From positions 1 through 64,000 of the forward strand of contig CAYSXY010000002.1 in NCBI GenBank assembly GCA_964435165.1: 64,000 bases of DNA, written 5' to 3'. Both the position numbers and the translations under genes were made by a program. The notes under the pieces are model-generated. The model saw only the letters and a program-made list of their open reading frames with translations. It ran no database searches and was not told where the DNA came from. This stretch comes from CAYSXY01 sp964435165 (lineage in GTDB: Bacteria > Pseudomonadota > Alphaproteobacteria > Rickettsiales > RI-342). This document shows, piece after piece, positions 44,222 to 54,620 of the stretch. Position 1 is the first letter of the stretch, and every line of letters begins with the position of its first letter.

Positions 44222-45520
44222 CTAGCGTAAGAATAATGCTGGGGTGAGTTGCCCCATCGCCTGCAGCAGGCGATAAACAGCCGTGTAATAATCATAGCGT
44301 GCAGAGGCGGCGTCGATTTTCGCACGGAATAATTCATTTTCCGCATCCAGTACATTAATAGCCGTCTCGCTCCCTGCATCCCGTAATTTGGTACGAGAGT
44401 CATAGACTTCCGCCGCAATGTTGACGGCATTTTCCAATAAATCGAGCCGTTTCTGACTGACAGTTAAGGAGGTCCAGGCCAGCTTGACTTCCTGCACGGT
44501 CTGTCGCATCGCCTGGCGGTAATTCTCACCGGTTGCTTCATAATTAGCGGCGGCTTGTTTAACACGGGCAACATCGGCTCCGCCATTATAGAGGTTCCAG
44601 CTCATCCGCCCTGTGACCGAAAATCGTGTCTCCGTGCCGGACACGCCACTGACATTATCGTCATAATTACCGGCAGATACCAGATCAACGGACGGGTAAT
44701 AAGCAGATTTGGCGACATCGCGGGCCAGGCTGGCCACTTCCACCCCATATTTACTGGCGAGTAACCCTCGGTTGGCCTGCAGGGCGGCCTGAATCGCTTC
44801 ATCAATACTCGGTGGTATCTGTTTGAAAGGAATATCCGGAATCTGCAGGTTGCCTAAATCCGGTTCACGGTCAAACACCTGCGTGAAGCGGCTGATCGCA
44901 TCTTTCAGATTGCCCTGAAAGGCAGTGTAACGCTCTTTGGCGATTTGCAGGCGTGATTTGGCTTGAAGCACATCCACGGCAATGCCGGAGCCGCGCTGTA
45001 CGCGTTCATCCTCTAACTGCAACTGCCGTTTCAATGTCTCAATATTCTCAAGTGACAGATTGTTAAGTTCAATCTGTCGCAGAATATCCAGATAGGAATT
45101 AATAGCTTCGAACATGACCTGCTGCTGCACCTGTTCGAGCGTCATTTCCGCGACGTCGACGCCAATTTTGGCGGACTCATGCGATGAGCTAACCCGGTAG
45201 CCGGTAAAAAGGGGTTGCGTAACGGTCAGGCTGTGGCTATCGGTCGGATAATTCGTATAATTACCCGCAGGGTTGGTTTCAGTACGATCAATCGTCTCAT
45301 ATCCAATATTAACTGCCGCATCAACGCGCGGCAAATATCCGCCTAGCGCTTCCCGTTCGGCAGCTTCTGAGGCATCCACACCCGATTCAGCGGCTTTAAT
45401 CAGCGGATGGTCGGCCAGCAGGTCCTGAATCAAATGCGGTAGTGGCCCGGCGCTAGCCGAAGAACTGCCAAACCATACAATACATGTGGCGAACAAGACA
45501 GAATACCGCGCAGTCACCAT
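44222..45520 (-). CDS. tolC: TolC family outer membrane channel
   Basis: This 432-residue protein has a signal peptide (ARYSVLFATCIVWFGSSSASA) and two repeated outer-membrane-efflux halves. The halves hold the long alpha-barrel helices typical of TolC (LEQVQQQVMFEAINSYLDIL, SLENIETLKRQLQLEDERV, GSGIAVDVLQAKSRL in the first; YRQAMRQTVQEVKLAWTSL and AGSETAINVLDAENELF in the second). It probably completes the exporter encoded by the ABC and HlyD genes 4.5 kb away on the same strand. The start is not certain: GAGGAG lies too close to the ATG at 45520 and would suit the GTG at 45517. Confidence 0.9.
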   Translation of the reverse strand: MVTARYSVLFATCIVWFGSSSASAGPLPHLIQDLLADHPLIKAAESGVDASEAAEREALGGYLPRVDAAVNIGYETIDRTETNPAGNYTNYPTDSHSLTVTQPLFTGYRVSSSHESAKIGVDVAEMTLEQVQQQVMFEAINSYLDILRQIELNNLSLENIETLKRQLQLEDERVQRGSGIAVDVLQAKSRLQIAKERYTAFQGNLKDAISRFTQVFDREPDLGNLQIPDIPFKQIPPSIDEAIQAALQANRGLLASKYGVEVASLARDVAKSAYYPSVDLVSAGNYDDNVSGVSGTETRFSVTGRMSWNLYNGGADVARVKQAAANYEATGENYRQAMRQTVQEVKLAWTSLTVSQKRLDLLENAVNIAAEVYDSRTKLRDAGSETAINVLDAENELFRAKIDAASARYDYYTAVYRLLQAMGQLTPALFLR

Positions 45521-45702
45521 GCTCCTCAATGCACGAGGATAAAGTGAGGGTCGTCGCCTGTAGCGACGGTGAGTCAAAACGTAATGGCGGCTCATAACCA
45601 AGGTTGCTAACAATGACACAGCCAAAGCTGCTTATGCATTCTTTATGAATGGGCCATGTAAACAATCCCTTAATTGATAAAAAGCAGGGAGATAATTTAT
45701 GC

Positions 45703-45731
45703 TTGACCTGTGATATGCTTGTGATTATGTT
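45703..45731 (+). promoter_or_regulatory. Promoter of the rpsL-rpsG-fusA operon
   Basis: TTGACC at 45703-45708, a 17-base spacer and TATGTT at 45726-45731 make a near-consensus sigma-70 promoter, about 75 bases before rpsL. Confidence 0.7.
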
Positions 45732-45805
45732 CCCACTCCCTAATTTAACGGGCATATGCCCCGACAAATGTGCGTAAATAAATAAGATGAGGAGTGTGCC
45801 AGGGC

Positions 45806-46177
45806 ATGCCTACCATTAACCAGCTTGTCCGCAAGCCACGTAAGCCAGAAGTAAAGCGTAATAAAGTGCCGGCCATGCAGGCTTGTCCGCAGAAACGGGG
45901 TGTGTGCACGCGTGTATATACGACAACGCCGAAAAAGCCGAACTCAGCATTACGGAAAGTCGCCCGTGTGCGACTGACCAACGGCTTTGAGGTCACGGCT
46001 TATATCCCGGGTGAGGGCCATAATTTGCAGGAACACTCGGTGGTGTTGATCCGCGGTGGTCGTGTAAAAGATTTGCCGGGTGTGCGCTACCACATCATCC
46101 GCGGCACGCTGGATACCCAGGGTGTGCAGGGCCGTAAACAAAATCGTTCGCACTATGGTGCGAAACGTCCAAAATAA
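45806..46177 (+). CDS. rpsL: 30S ribosomal protein S12
   Basis: This 123-residue decoding-centre protein starts with MPTINQLVRKPRK and has the streptomycin-site loops TTTPKKPNSALRKVARV (with K43-type lysine) and GGRVKDLPGVRYH. Length is normal. A frame upstream to 45794 is not used, since MPTINQL is universal. It is the first gene of the str operon, behind a good promoter, and AGGAG lies 14 bases before the ATG. The loop lysine is unchanged, so no streptomycin resistance change is visible there. Confidence 0.97.
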   Translation: MPTINQLVRKPRKPEVKRNKVPAMQACPQKRGVCTRVYTTTPKKPNSALRKVARVRLTNGFEVTAYIPGEGHNLQEHSVVLIRGGRVKDLPGVRYHIIRGTLDTQGVQGRKQNRSHYGAKRPK

Positions 46178-46197
46178 TATAGTCAGGATTAGTCTCT

Positions 46198-46668
46198 ATG
46201 TCTCGTCGTCGCGCAGCAGAAAAACGCCCACTCCTTCCCGATGCAAAATATGGCAACCGTGTCGTGAGTAAATTCATCAATGCCATCATGCTGGATGGTA
46301 AAAAGTCGATTGCCGAAAGTACGGTGTATGGGGCATTTGACATTATTCAGAAAAAAACCAGCAATGACCCGCTTGCCGTCTTTGAAGAGGCGATTGAAAA
46401 TGTGAGCCCGGCCATTGAAGTGCGTTCGCGCCGTGTGGGTGGTGCGACCTATCAGGTGCCGGTTGAAGTGCGTGATGAGCGTCGCCTTGCGCTGGCCATC
46501 CGCTGGTTGATTAATGCGTCGCGCGCCCGTTCAGAGCGCACTATGCGTGAGCGGCTGTCGGCCGAGTTCATCGATGCATCCACCAAGCGTGGTGGTGCGG
46601 TGAAAAAGCGCGAAGATACGCACCGCATGGCTGAGGCAAACAAAGCCTTCTCGCATTACCGTTGGTAG
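46198..46668 (+). CDS. rpsG: 30S ribosomal protein S7
   Basis: This 156-residue protein starts 30S head assembly and contacts mRNA and tRNA at the exit site. Family features are MSRRRAAEKRPLLPD, KFINAIMLDGKKSIAESTVYG and the beta-hairpin VSPAIEVRSRRVGGATYQVP. The C-terminal EANKAFSHYRW is also typical. It lies 20 bases after rpsL and 140 before fusA. Confidence 0.97.
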   Translation: MSRRRAAEKRPLLPDAKYGNRVVSKFINAIMLDGKKSIAESTVYGAFDIIQKKTSNDPLAVFEEAIENVSPAIEVRSRRVGGATYQVPVEVRDERRLALAIRWLINASRARSERTMRERLSAEFIDASTKRGGAVKKREDTHRMAEANKAFSHYRW

Positions 46669-46808
46669 GATTTGCCGAATGGTGCGCCATTCTGGTGCGC
46701 AGCGCTGATATTTGTCTGCACTAAATGATGAAAAAGCTTGTAATTTTTGCGGGGTGACGCTACATCCCGCCGCATATCGCTTTGACTGGATAACTATAAG
46801 GATAAACC

Positions 46809-48887
<2,079 letters not shown>

Positions 48888-48914
48888 CGGTTGCCATACA
48901 GAGTTCATTTACAA

Positions 48915-48939
48915 GGGCCGCCGTCGCGGCCCTTTTTTT
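48915..48939 (+). terminator. Rho-independent terminator after fusA
   Basis: GGGCCGC-CGTC-GCGGCCC followed by seven T residues. It ends the str operon 28 bases after fusA and isolates it from the S10 operon. Confidence 0.95.
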
Positions 48940-49021
48940 GTGGAATATGGGCGGGTTTGAATCTCATTTATTCTGAGGAGGCGAGGCTATCTCATTTAAG
49001 AAAATAACGGTGAATTAATTC

Positions 49022-49050
49022 TTGACTCCCGGGGCTAAACTGCTATGTAT
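49022..49050 (+). promoter_or_regulatory. Promoter of the S10 operon with a structured leader
   Basis: TTGACT at 49022-49027 and TATGTAT at 49044-49050 (spacer 16) form a strong sigma-70-like promoter. The transcript would have a leader of about 100 bases. In it CTCGC near 49058 can pair with GCGAG near 49092, enclosing a G/C-rich internal hairpin around CAGG-CCT-CCTG. This might serve ribosomal-protein feedback, which is inference. Confidence 0.6.
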
Positions 49051-49156
49051 TGCGCCCCTCGCGAAAAGAAGGGTGGCTGCAGGCCTCCTGGCGAGCTTAG
49101 AGACAGAGTACAAAACGATAATATCAGTCGCTATTTGACAGCGTGTTGAGGAAAAG

Positions 49157-49483
49157 ATGCAAGGACAACGAATTCGTATCCGGCTTAAGGCGTTTGACCA
49201 TCGAGTATTGGATCAATCAACTTCTGAAATTGTGAGTACCGCTAAGCGCACAGGTGCGCAGGTGCGTGGCCCCATTCCTCTTCCGCGTCGCATTGAGCGC
49301 TTCACGGTGCTGCGTTCCCCTCATGTGAATAAGAAATCGCGTGAGCAGTTTGAGATCCGCACCCATAAGCGTCTTATTGATATTGTTGATCCAACCCCGC
49401 AAACGGTCGATGCGCTGATGAAGCTTGATCTGGCGGCGGGTGTAAATGTTGAAATTAAATTGGCTGGTGGAGCCGCGGCATGA
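49157..49483 (+). CDS. rpsJ: 30S ribosomal protein S10
   Basis: This 108-residue head protein (also the NusE antitermination factor) has the expected RIRLKAFDHRVLDQSTSEIV, RGPIPLPRRIERFTVLRSPH and SREQFEIRTHKRLIDI segments. Length is a few residues above the usual 102-103 because of a C-terminal LAGGAAA. GAGGA precedes the ATG. It heads the S10 operon and overlaps rplC by four bases. Confidence 0.97.
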   Translation: MQGQRIRIRLKAFDHRVLDQSTSEIVSTAKRTGAQVRGPIPLPRRIERFTVLRSPHVNKKSREQFEIRTHKRLIDIVDPTPQTVDALMKLDLAAGVNVEIKLAGGAAA

Positions 49484-50253
49484 GAACCGGACTGATTGCA
49501 AAAAAACTGGGCATGACCCGTGTCTTTACGGAGGATGGCGAGCATTTGCCGGCAACGCTGCTTCAGGTGGAGCAGGCGCAGGTGGTGGCGCAGCGCACGG
49601 TGGAGAAAGACGGATATACGGCATTGCAGCTGGGTGTAGGTAAGCGCAAGGTAAAAAATGTCTCTAAGGCAATGCGGGGGCATTATGCCAAGGCAAAGGT
49701 TGAGCCGAAAATGATGGTAAAGGAATTTCGCGTCGCTGAGGATGCAATGGTTCCTGTGGGAAGTGACATTCCGGCAACGCATTTTATTCCTGGCCAGTAT
49801 GTAGATGTCGCAGGCATTTCAAAGGGTCGTGGTTTTTCCGGTGGGATGCGCCGACATAATTTTGGTGGTTTGGAGGCATCGCATGGTGTTTCTATTTCGC
49901 ACCGTTCGCACGGCTCGACGGGTCAGTGTCAGGATCCGGGGAAAGTGTTTAAGGGTAAGAAAATGGCGGGCCAGTACGGAAATGCCAGTGTTACCGTGCA
50001 AAATTTAACAGTTATCTCCAGCGACGCCGAGACGGGTGTCATCGTCGTGAGGGGTGCGGTGCCCGGGTCTAAGGGTGGTTACGTCTTTATTCGTGATGCG
50101 GTTAAGCGCGCGGTATCGCCGGATGCTCCTTACCCAACCGTGTTGAAGGAAGAGCCAGAGGCGGCGGAAGAACCCGGTGCTGAGGGTGAAAACCAGGCGG
50201 GCGTGCAGGCCGCCTCAGAAGATAAGCAAGAGGGTCAGGGCAATGAAGCTTAA
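49480..50253 (+). CDS. rplC: 50S ribosomal protein L3
   Basis: L3 nucleates 50S assembly near the peptidyl transferase centre. MRTGLIAKKLGMTRVFTEDG, the GFSGGMRRHNFGG loop and SHGVSISHRSHGSTGQCQDP are typical; the last contains the glutamine that is methylated by PrmB in other bacteria. At 257 residues it is about 40 longer than usual. The extra length is an acidic Glu/Ala/Gln-rich C-terminal tail, as in several other alphaproteobacteria. It overlaps rpsJ by four bases and rplD by eleven. Confidence 0.96.
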   Translation: MRTGLIAKKLGMTRVFTEDGEHLPATLLQVEQAQVVAQRTVEKDGYTALQLGVGKRKVKNVSKAMRGHYAKAKVEPKMMVKEFRVAEDAMVPVGSDIPATHFIPGQYVDVAGISKGRGFSGGMRRHNFGGLEASHGVSISHRSHGSTGQCQDPGKVFKGKKMAGQYGNASVTVQNLTVISSDAETGVIVVRGAVPGSKGGYVFIRDAVKRAVSPDAPYPTVLKEEPEAAEEPGAEGENQAGVQAASEDKQEGQGNEA

Positions 50254-50863
50254 GGTAACGACTCTTGACAATAAGGCGGCGGGTGAGATTTCGCTAAAGC
50301 CGGAAGTGTTCGGTCTGGAAGAGCGCGCTGATCTGTTGCATCGCATGGTGCAGTATCAGTTGGCGAAGCGTCGCGCAGGTACGCACAAAGTCAAGGCTGT
50401 TGGCGAAGTGAGCGGTTCCAACGCCAAGCCATTCCGCCAAAAAGGCACGGGCCGGGCGCGGCAGGGTTCGAGTCGTGCATCTCAGATGCGTGGCGGTGCG
50501 GTGACGTTTGGGCCGGTAGTTCGCAGTCATGCCCAGAGCTTGCCCAAAAAAGTGCGTAAACTGGCGCTAAAGACGGCGCTGTCAGTGAAAGCCAAAAATG
50601 GTGAATTAAAAATTGTGGACTCGCTGAATCTGAAAGAAGCCAAGACGAAGCTGCTGCGAGAAAATCTGGCAAAGCTTGGTCTGGAAAAGGCGCTGTTTAT
50701 TGACGCGTCCGAAATAAATGAAAATTTTCGCAAAGCATCTGCGAATTTGCACCAAATCAATGCATTGCCGCAAATTGGTGCCAATGTATACGATATTCTG
50801 CGTCACCAGCAGGTGGTGCTGACGAAAGACGCTGTTGAACAGTTACAAGCGAGGCTGTCATGA
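50243..50863 (+). CDS. rplD: 50S ribosomal protein L4
   Basis: This 206-residue protein has an extended loop into the exit tunnel (GSNAKPFRQKGTGRARQGSS) and the MRGGAVTFGPVVRSHAQSLP segment. In E. coli L4 represses its own operon by binding the S10 leader; whether that holds here is unknown, although the leader is structured. The ATG at 50243 gives MKLKVTTLDNKAAG, and AGGG lies upstream. A longer frame to 50177 lies inside rplC and is not used. It overlaps rplW by four bases. Confidence 0.96.
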   Translation: MKLKVTTLDNKAAGEISLKPEVFGLEERADLLHRMVQYQLAKRRAGTHKVKAVGEVSGSNAKPFRQKGTGRARQGSSRASQMRGGAVTFGPVVRSHAQSLPKKVRKLALKTALSVKAKNGELKIVDSLNLKEAKTKLLRENLAKLGLEKALFIDASEINENFRKASANLHQINALPQIGANVYDILRHQQVVLTKDAVEQLQARLS

Positions 50864-51156
50864 CCATCGCCCTGACCCATTATGATGTGTTGCTCTCTCC
50901 GGTGATTACTGAAAAATCAACGGTTATCTCTGAATTGAATAAAATGACGTTCCGCGTCAATACGATGGCAACAAAAAAGCAAATCAAAGAAGCGGTTGAG
51001 TCGCTCTTTAAGGTAGAGGTGCTGTCGGTAAACACACTCAATGTTAAAGGTAAAACAAAGCGTTTCCGTGGTCGCCCAGGCCGCCGGAGTGATGTGAAAA
51101 AAGCAATTGTGACGATTAAGGAAGGTCAAACAATAGACCTGACGGCAGGAGTCTGA
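50860..51156 (+). CDS. rplW: 50S ribosomal protein L23
   Basis: L23 sits at the tunnel exit and docks trigger factor and SRP. The 98 residues show YDVLLSPVITEKSTVISEL, FRVNTMATKKQIKEAVESLF and KVEVLSVNTLNVKGKTKRFRG in part, all typical. The ATG overlaps the rplD stop (ATGA). Confidence 0.96.
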   Translation: MTIALTHYDVLLSPVITEKSTVISELNKMTFRVNTMATKKQIKEAVESLFKVEVLSVNTLNVKGKTKRFRGRPGRRSDVKKAIVTIKEGQTIDLTAGV

Positions 51157-51160
51157 TCCG

Positions 51161-51994
51161 ATGGCATTAAAGAAATATAATCCAACCACCCCGTCGCAGC
51201 GTCAGCTGGTTCTGGTTGATCGTGGCGCGCTCTGGAAGGGCAAGCCTGTTAAAGAGTTGACGGAAGGTCTGACCAAATCGGGTGGTCGTAATAATAATGG
51301 GCGCATTACCGCTCGCCGCATCGGCGGGGGGCACAAGCGTCGTTACCGCGTTATTGATTTCAAGCGTATGAAGCGCGATATGATGGCGACGGTTGAGCGT
51401 CTGGAGTATGATCCTAACCGTTCCGCTTTTATTGCGCTTGTAAAATATGAGGATGGTGAGCAGGCATATATTCTGGCGCCGCAGCGCTTGTCCGTAGGAG
51501 ACAAAATTCAGGCGGGTAAAGGTGCGGATATTAAGCCTGGTAATGCACTGCCGTTGAGTTCGATTCCGGTGGGCACGCTGGTGCACAATATTGAAATCAA
51601 GCCGGGCAAGGGCGGTCAGATTGCGCGCGCCGCAGGAGCATATGCTCAGTTGGCGGGTAAGGATAGTGGTTACGCGCTGCTCAAATTACGCTCGGGCGAG
51701 ACACGTATGGTGCCTGCAAGTGCATATGCAACGGTGGGTGCGGTGTCGAACCCGGATCACCAGAATATTAATTTAGGTAAGGCGGGTCGCAACCGTTGGC
51801 TGGGCAAGCGTCCATCTGTACGCGGTGTCGCGATGAACCCGGTTGATCACCCGCATGGTGGTGGTGAGGGCCGTAGCTCCGGTGGTCGCCATCCGGTGAC
51901 GCCGTGGGGTAAGCCGACCAAGGGTAAGCGGACGCGCTCAAATAAGGCGACGGATAAATATATCGTCACCAGCCGTCACCGCCGGAATAAATAA
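51161..51994 (+). CDS. rplB: 50S ribosomal protein L2
   Basis: This 277-residue protein is needed for subunit joining and peptidyl transfer. Landmarks are MALKKYNPTTPSQRQL, RNNNGRITARRIGGGHKRRY and GVAMNPVDHPHGGGEGRSSG, the last with the conserved histidine of the functional centre. AGGAG is nine bases before the ATG. Length is standard. Confidence 0.97.
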   Translation: MALKKYNPTTPSQRQLVLVDRGALWKGKPVKELTEGLTKSGGRNNNGRITARRIGGGHKRRYRVIDFKRMKRDMMATVERLEYDPNRSAFIALVKYEDGEQAYILAPQRLSVGDKIQAGKGADIKPGNALPLSSIPVGTLVHNIEIKPGKGGQIARAAGAYAQLAGKDSGYALLKLRSGETRMVPASAYATVGAVSNPDHQNINLGKAGRNRWLGKRPSVRGVAMNPVDHPHGGGEGRSSGGRHPVTPWGKPTKGKRTRSNKATDKYIVTSRHRRNK

Positions 51995-52005
51995 GGAGAA
52001 GCTTG

Positions 52006-52284
52006 ATGCCACGTTCTGTATGGAAAGGCCCGTTTGTCGATGGCTACTTGCTGAAAAAAGTTGAGCAGGTGCGTTCGTCCGGCAAAAACACCGTGATCAA
52101 AACCTGGTCACGCCGTTCAACGATCATTCCTCAATTCGTTGGTGTGACGTTTGGTGTGTATAACGGCCAGAAATTCATTCCTGTCTCGGTGAGTGAAGAT
52201 ATGGTTGGGCATAAGCTGGGTGAATTTTCGCCGACTCGTACCTATTACGGGCACGGCGTGGATAAGAAAGCAAAAAGGAAATAA
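52006..52284 (+). CDS. rpsS: 30S ribosomal protein S19
   Basis: This 92-residue head protein starts PRSVWKGPFVDGYLLKKVEQ and ends with RTYYGHGVDKKAKRK. AAGGAG seven bases upstream marks the ATG at 52006; the TTG at 52003 is not needed. It sits between rplB and rplV with two bases to the latter. Confidence 0.96.
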   Translation: MPRSVWKGPFVDGYLLKKVEQVRSSGKNTVIKTWSRRSTIIPQFVGVTFGVYNGQKFIPVSVSEDMVGHKLGEFSPTRTYYGHGVDKKAKRK

Positions 52285-52286
52285 TC

Positions 52287-52670
52287 ATGGGCAAGGCAGC
52301 AGCTCCCCGTCGCTTGGCAGATAATGAGGCAATGGCTACGCTCCGCATGGTGCGCACCAGCCCGTATAAGCTTAACCAAGTGGCTACCATGATTCGCGGC
52401 ATGCATGTGAATGATGCGCTGGTGCAGCTGACATTCTCGCGGCGTCGCGTGGCTGGCGATATTAAAAAGCTTTTGCAGTCGGCCGTTGCAAATGCCGAAA
52501 ACAATCATAACCTCGATGTGGATAATCTCTACGTGTCCGAGGCGACTGTTGGTAAGGCGCTGGTGATGAAGCGTTTTCGTGCTCGCGCACGGGGCCGTGC
52601 TGCTAAAATTATGAAGCCGTTCAGCAATATGCGTATTGTAGTGCGCGAAATACAAGAGGACGAAGGATAA
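52287..52670 (+). CDS. rplV: 50S ribosomal protein L22
   Basis: This 127-residue tunnel-wall protein has RMVRTSPYKLNQVATMIRGM, the AVANAENNHNLDVDNLYVSE helix and the beta-hairpin loop KRFRARARGRAAKIMKPFSN. This loop forms the exit-tunnel constriction. The stop TAA shares its last base with the rpsC ATG. Confidence 0.96.
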   Translation: MGKAAAPRRLADNEAMATLRMVRTSPYKLNQVATMIRGMHVNDALVQLTFSRRRVAGDIKKLLQSAVANAENNHNLDVDNLYVSEATVGKALVMKRFRARARGRAAKIMKPFSNMRIVVREIQEDEG

Positions 52671-53347
52671 TGGGCCAGAAAGTCAACCCAATAGGATTGC
52701 GTCTTGGCATCAATCGCACATGGGATTCCCGCTGGTATGCCAGTGCTGATTATGCAGATAAATTGCATGAGGATTTGAAGATCCGCCAATATGTCAAGAA
52801 GGCGCTTAAAAGTGCTGGCGTTAGCAAAGTGGTGATCGAGCGTCCTACGAAAAAAGTGGTCGTGACGATTCAATCAGCCCGCCCTGGCGTGGTGATCGGT
52901 AAAAAAGGTGCTGATATCGAGAAATTAAAAAAGGACTTGTCCAAATTTACCGACGATGAAGTGAATTTGAACATTGTCGAGGTTCGCAAGCCGGAAATTG
53001 ATGCCAATCTGGTGGCGGAAGGTATTGCGCAGCAGCTAGAGCGCCGTGTGTCGTTCCGTCGTGCCATGAAGCGCGCGGTTCAATCTGCTCAGCGCATGGG
53101 GGCATTGGGTATTCGTGTGAATTGCGCCGGTCGCTTGGCTGGGGCGGAGATTGCACGCACGGAATGGTATCGCGAAGGGCGTGTGCCATTGCATACGTTG
53201 CGTGCCGATATCGATTACGGGACGGCCCGTGCCAATACGACCTATGGGGTGATTGGCGTGAAGGTGTGGATTTTCCGGGGTGAGATTCTTGCCCATGATC
53301 CACTGGCATCAGAAAAACGTGCTGTTGAGCAGCAAGTGCTGCGCTAA
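52670..53347 (+). CDS. rpsC: 30S ribosomal protein S3
   Basis: This 225-residue protein lines the mRNA entry channel. It has MGQKVNPIGLRLGINRTWDS, the KH-type GVVIGKKGADIEKLKKDLSK and the C-terminal RREWYREGRVPLHTLRADIDY-like segment (GAEIARTEWYREGRVPLHTL). Length is standard. GAAGGA precedes the ATG. Confidence 0.97.
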   Translation: MGQKVNPIGLRLGINRTWDSRWYASADYADKLHEDLKIRQYVKKALKSAGVSKVVIERPTKKVVVTIQSARPGVVIGKKGADIEKLKKDLSKFTDDEVNLNIVEVRKPEIDANLVAEGIAQQLERRVSFRRAMKRAVQSAQRMGALGIRVNCAGRLAGAEIARTEWYREGRVPLHTLRADIDYGTARANTTYGVIGVKVWIFRGEILAHDPLASEKRAVEQQVLR

Positions 53348-53364
53348 GCAAAGGATGAAGAGCG

Positions 53365-53781
53365 ATGTTGCAACCAAAACGAACAAAATTCCGCAAAGCG
53401 CATAAAGGCCGCATTCACGGCAACGCCAAAGGCGGAACGGATTTGAATTTTGGCTCATATGGAATGAAAGCCATGCAGCCGGAGCGCGTGACGGCGCGTC
53501 AGATTGAGGCCGCTCGTCGTGCCATTCAGCGCCGCTTGCGCCGGGCAGGCCGCCTATGGATTCGTATTTTTCCGGATGTGCCTGTGTCAAGCAAGCCGGC
53601 AGAAGTACGGATGGGTAAAGGTAAGGGTTCGCCCGAATATTGGGTGGCAAAAGTCAAGCCTGGCCGCATTATGTTTGAGTTGGATGGGGTGCCGGAAGAT
53701 GCTGCCCGTGATGCATTTGAACTTGCCGCAGCTAAACTGCCGCTGCGTGTGCGGTTCGTAAAGCGTCCAGATGAGGATTGA
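53365..53781 (+). CDS. rplP: 50S ribosomal protein L16
   Basis: The 138 residues of this A-site protein include MLQPKRTKFRKAHKGRIHG, RAIQRRLRRAGRLWIRIFPD, RMGKGKGSPEYWVAKVKPGR and the terminal AAAKLPLRVRFVKR. The RMGKGKGSPE loop contains the arginine that is hydroxylated by YcfD in some bacteria. AAGGATG precedes the ATG. Confidence 0.97.
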   Translation: MLQPKRTKFRKAHKGRIHGNAKGGTDLNFGSYGMKAMQPERVTARQIEAARRAIQRRLRRAGRLWIRIFPDVPVSSKPAEVRMGKGKGSPEYWVAKVKPGRIMFELDGVPEDAARDAFELAAAKLPLRVRFVKRPDED

Positions 53782-53785
53782 TGCC

Positions 53786-53986
53786 ATGCAGTCAACAGAA
53801 TTACGCAATATGAGTGTTGATCAGTTGAAGGATCAGCTGTCAACAATGAAAAAAGAAGCCATGAACCTCCGCTTTCAACAGGCGACAGGTGAATTGCAAA
53901 ATACGAATCGCCGCCGCCAGGTGCGCCGCGACATTGCGCGTGTGCAAACAGTCCTGTCGGAAAAGCGCCATGAGACGAAGAAGTAG
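53786..53986 (+). CDS. rpmC: 50S ribosomal protein L29
   Basis: This 66-residue two-helix protein sits near the tunnel exit. LRNMSVDQLKDQLSTMKKEA and LRFQQATGELQNTNRRRQVR are characteristic. GAGGA eight bases upstream selects the ATG at 53786; an ATG at 53771 would overlap rplP. Confidence 0.94.
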   Translation: MQSTELRNMSVDQLKDQLSTMKKEAMNLRFQQATGELQNTNRRRQVRRDIARVQTVLSEKRHETKK

Positions 53987-53997
53987 GAGTTGCAGAG

Positions 53998-54234
53998 ATG
54001 CCTAAGCGTATATTACAGGGCGTGGTTGTTAGCGATAAGCGCGATAAAACAGTGACGGTGTTGGTTGAGCGTCGTCTGAAACACCCACTGTACCAGAAAA
54101 CCATTCGCCGCTCGAAAAAATATGCAGCGCATGATCCGGAGAACCGTTTCAAAGAAGGGGATAATATCCGCATTGTTGAAACGAAACCAATTTCGAAACA
54201 AAAAACCTGGCTCGTAATGTACGACGCCGCGTAA
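53998..54234 (+). CDS. rpsQ: 30S ribosomal protein S17
   Basis: This 78-residue OB-fold protein binds 16S rRNA early in assembly. MPKRILQGVVVSDKRDKTVT and VERRLKHPLYQKTIRRSKKY are typical, with the usual ETKPISKQKTWLV near the end. TAGGAG precedes the ATG. Confidence 0.96.
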   Translation: MPKRILQGVVVSDKRDKTVTVLVERRLKHPLYQKTIRRSKKYAAHDPENRFKEGDNIRIVETKPISKQKTWLVMYDAA

Positions 54235-54251
54235 GAAGCGAGGATAACGCC

Positions 54252-54620
54252 ATGATTCAGATGCAGACGACCTTGGAAGTCGCCGATAATTCCGGCGCCC
54301 GCAAGGTGCAGTGTATCAAAGTGTTGGGAGGATCGAAGCGTCGCTCTGCTGGTATCGGCGATGTGATCGTCGTATCGGTTAAAGATGCGATCCCACGCGG
54401 TAAGGTTAAAAAAGGTGAGGTGCACCGCGCTGTTGTGGTGCGTACGGCAAAAGATATGCGTCGTTCAGATGGTAGTGCGATTCGCTTTGATCGTAACGCC
54501 GCAGTTCTGATCAATAAGCAGGGTGAGCCGATTGGAACACGTATTTTCGGCCCGGTTACGCGTGAGCTGCGCTACAAAAAATACATGAAGATCATTTCTC
54601 TTGCCCCAGAGGTACTATAA
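54252..54620 (+). CDS. rplN: 50S ribosomal protein L14
   Basis: The 122-residue protein bridges to the 30S subunit and binds the silencing factor RsfS in other bacteria. MIQMQTTLEVADNSGARKVQ, IPRGKVKKGEVHRAVVVRT and FGPVTRELR are all conserved. GAGGA precedes the ATG. The last base of its TAA is the first of the rplX ATG. Confidence 0.97.
   Translation: MIQMQTTLEVADNSGARKVQCIKVLGGSKRRSAGIGDVIVVSVKDAIPRGKVKKGEVHRAVVVRTAKDMRRSDGSAIRFDRNAAVLINKQGEPIGTRIFGPVTRELRYKKYMKIISLAPEVL

Noticed and set aside
53526..54425. Minus-strand open frame of 299 codons across rplP, rpmC, rpsQ and rplN
   Set aside because: It lies antisense to four certain ribosomal protein genes, and the translation has no domain or plausible start.
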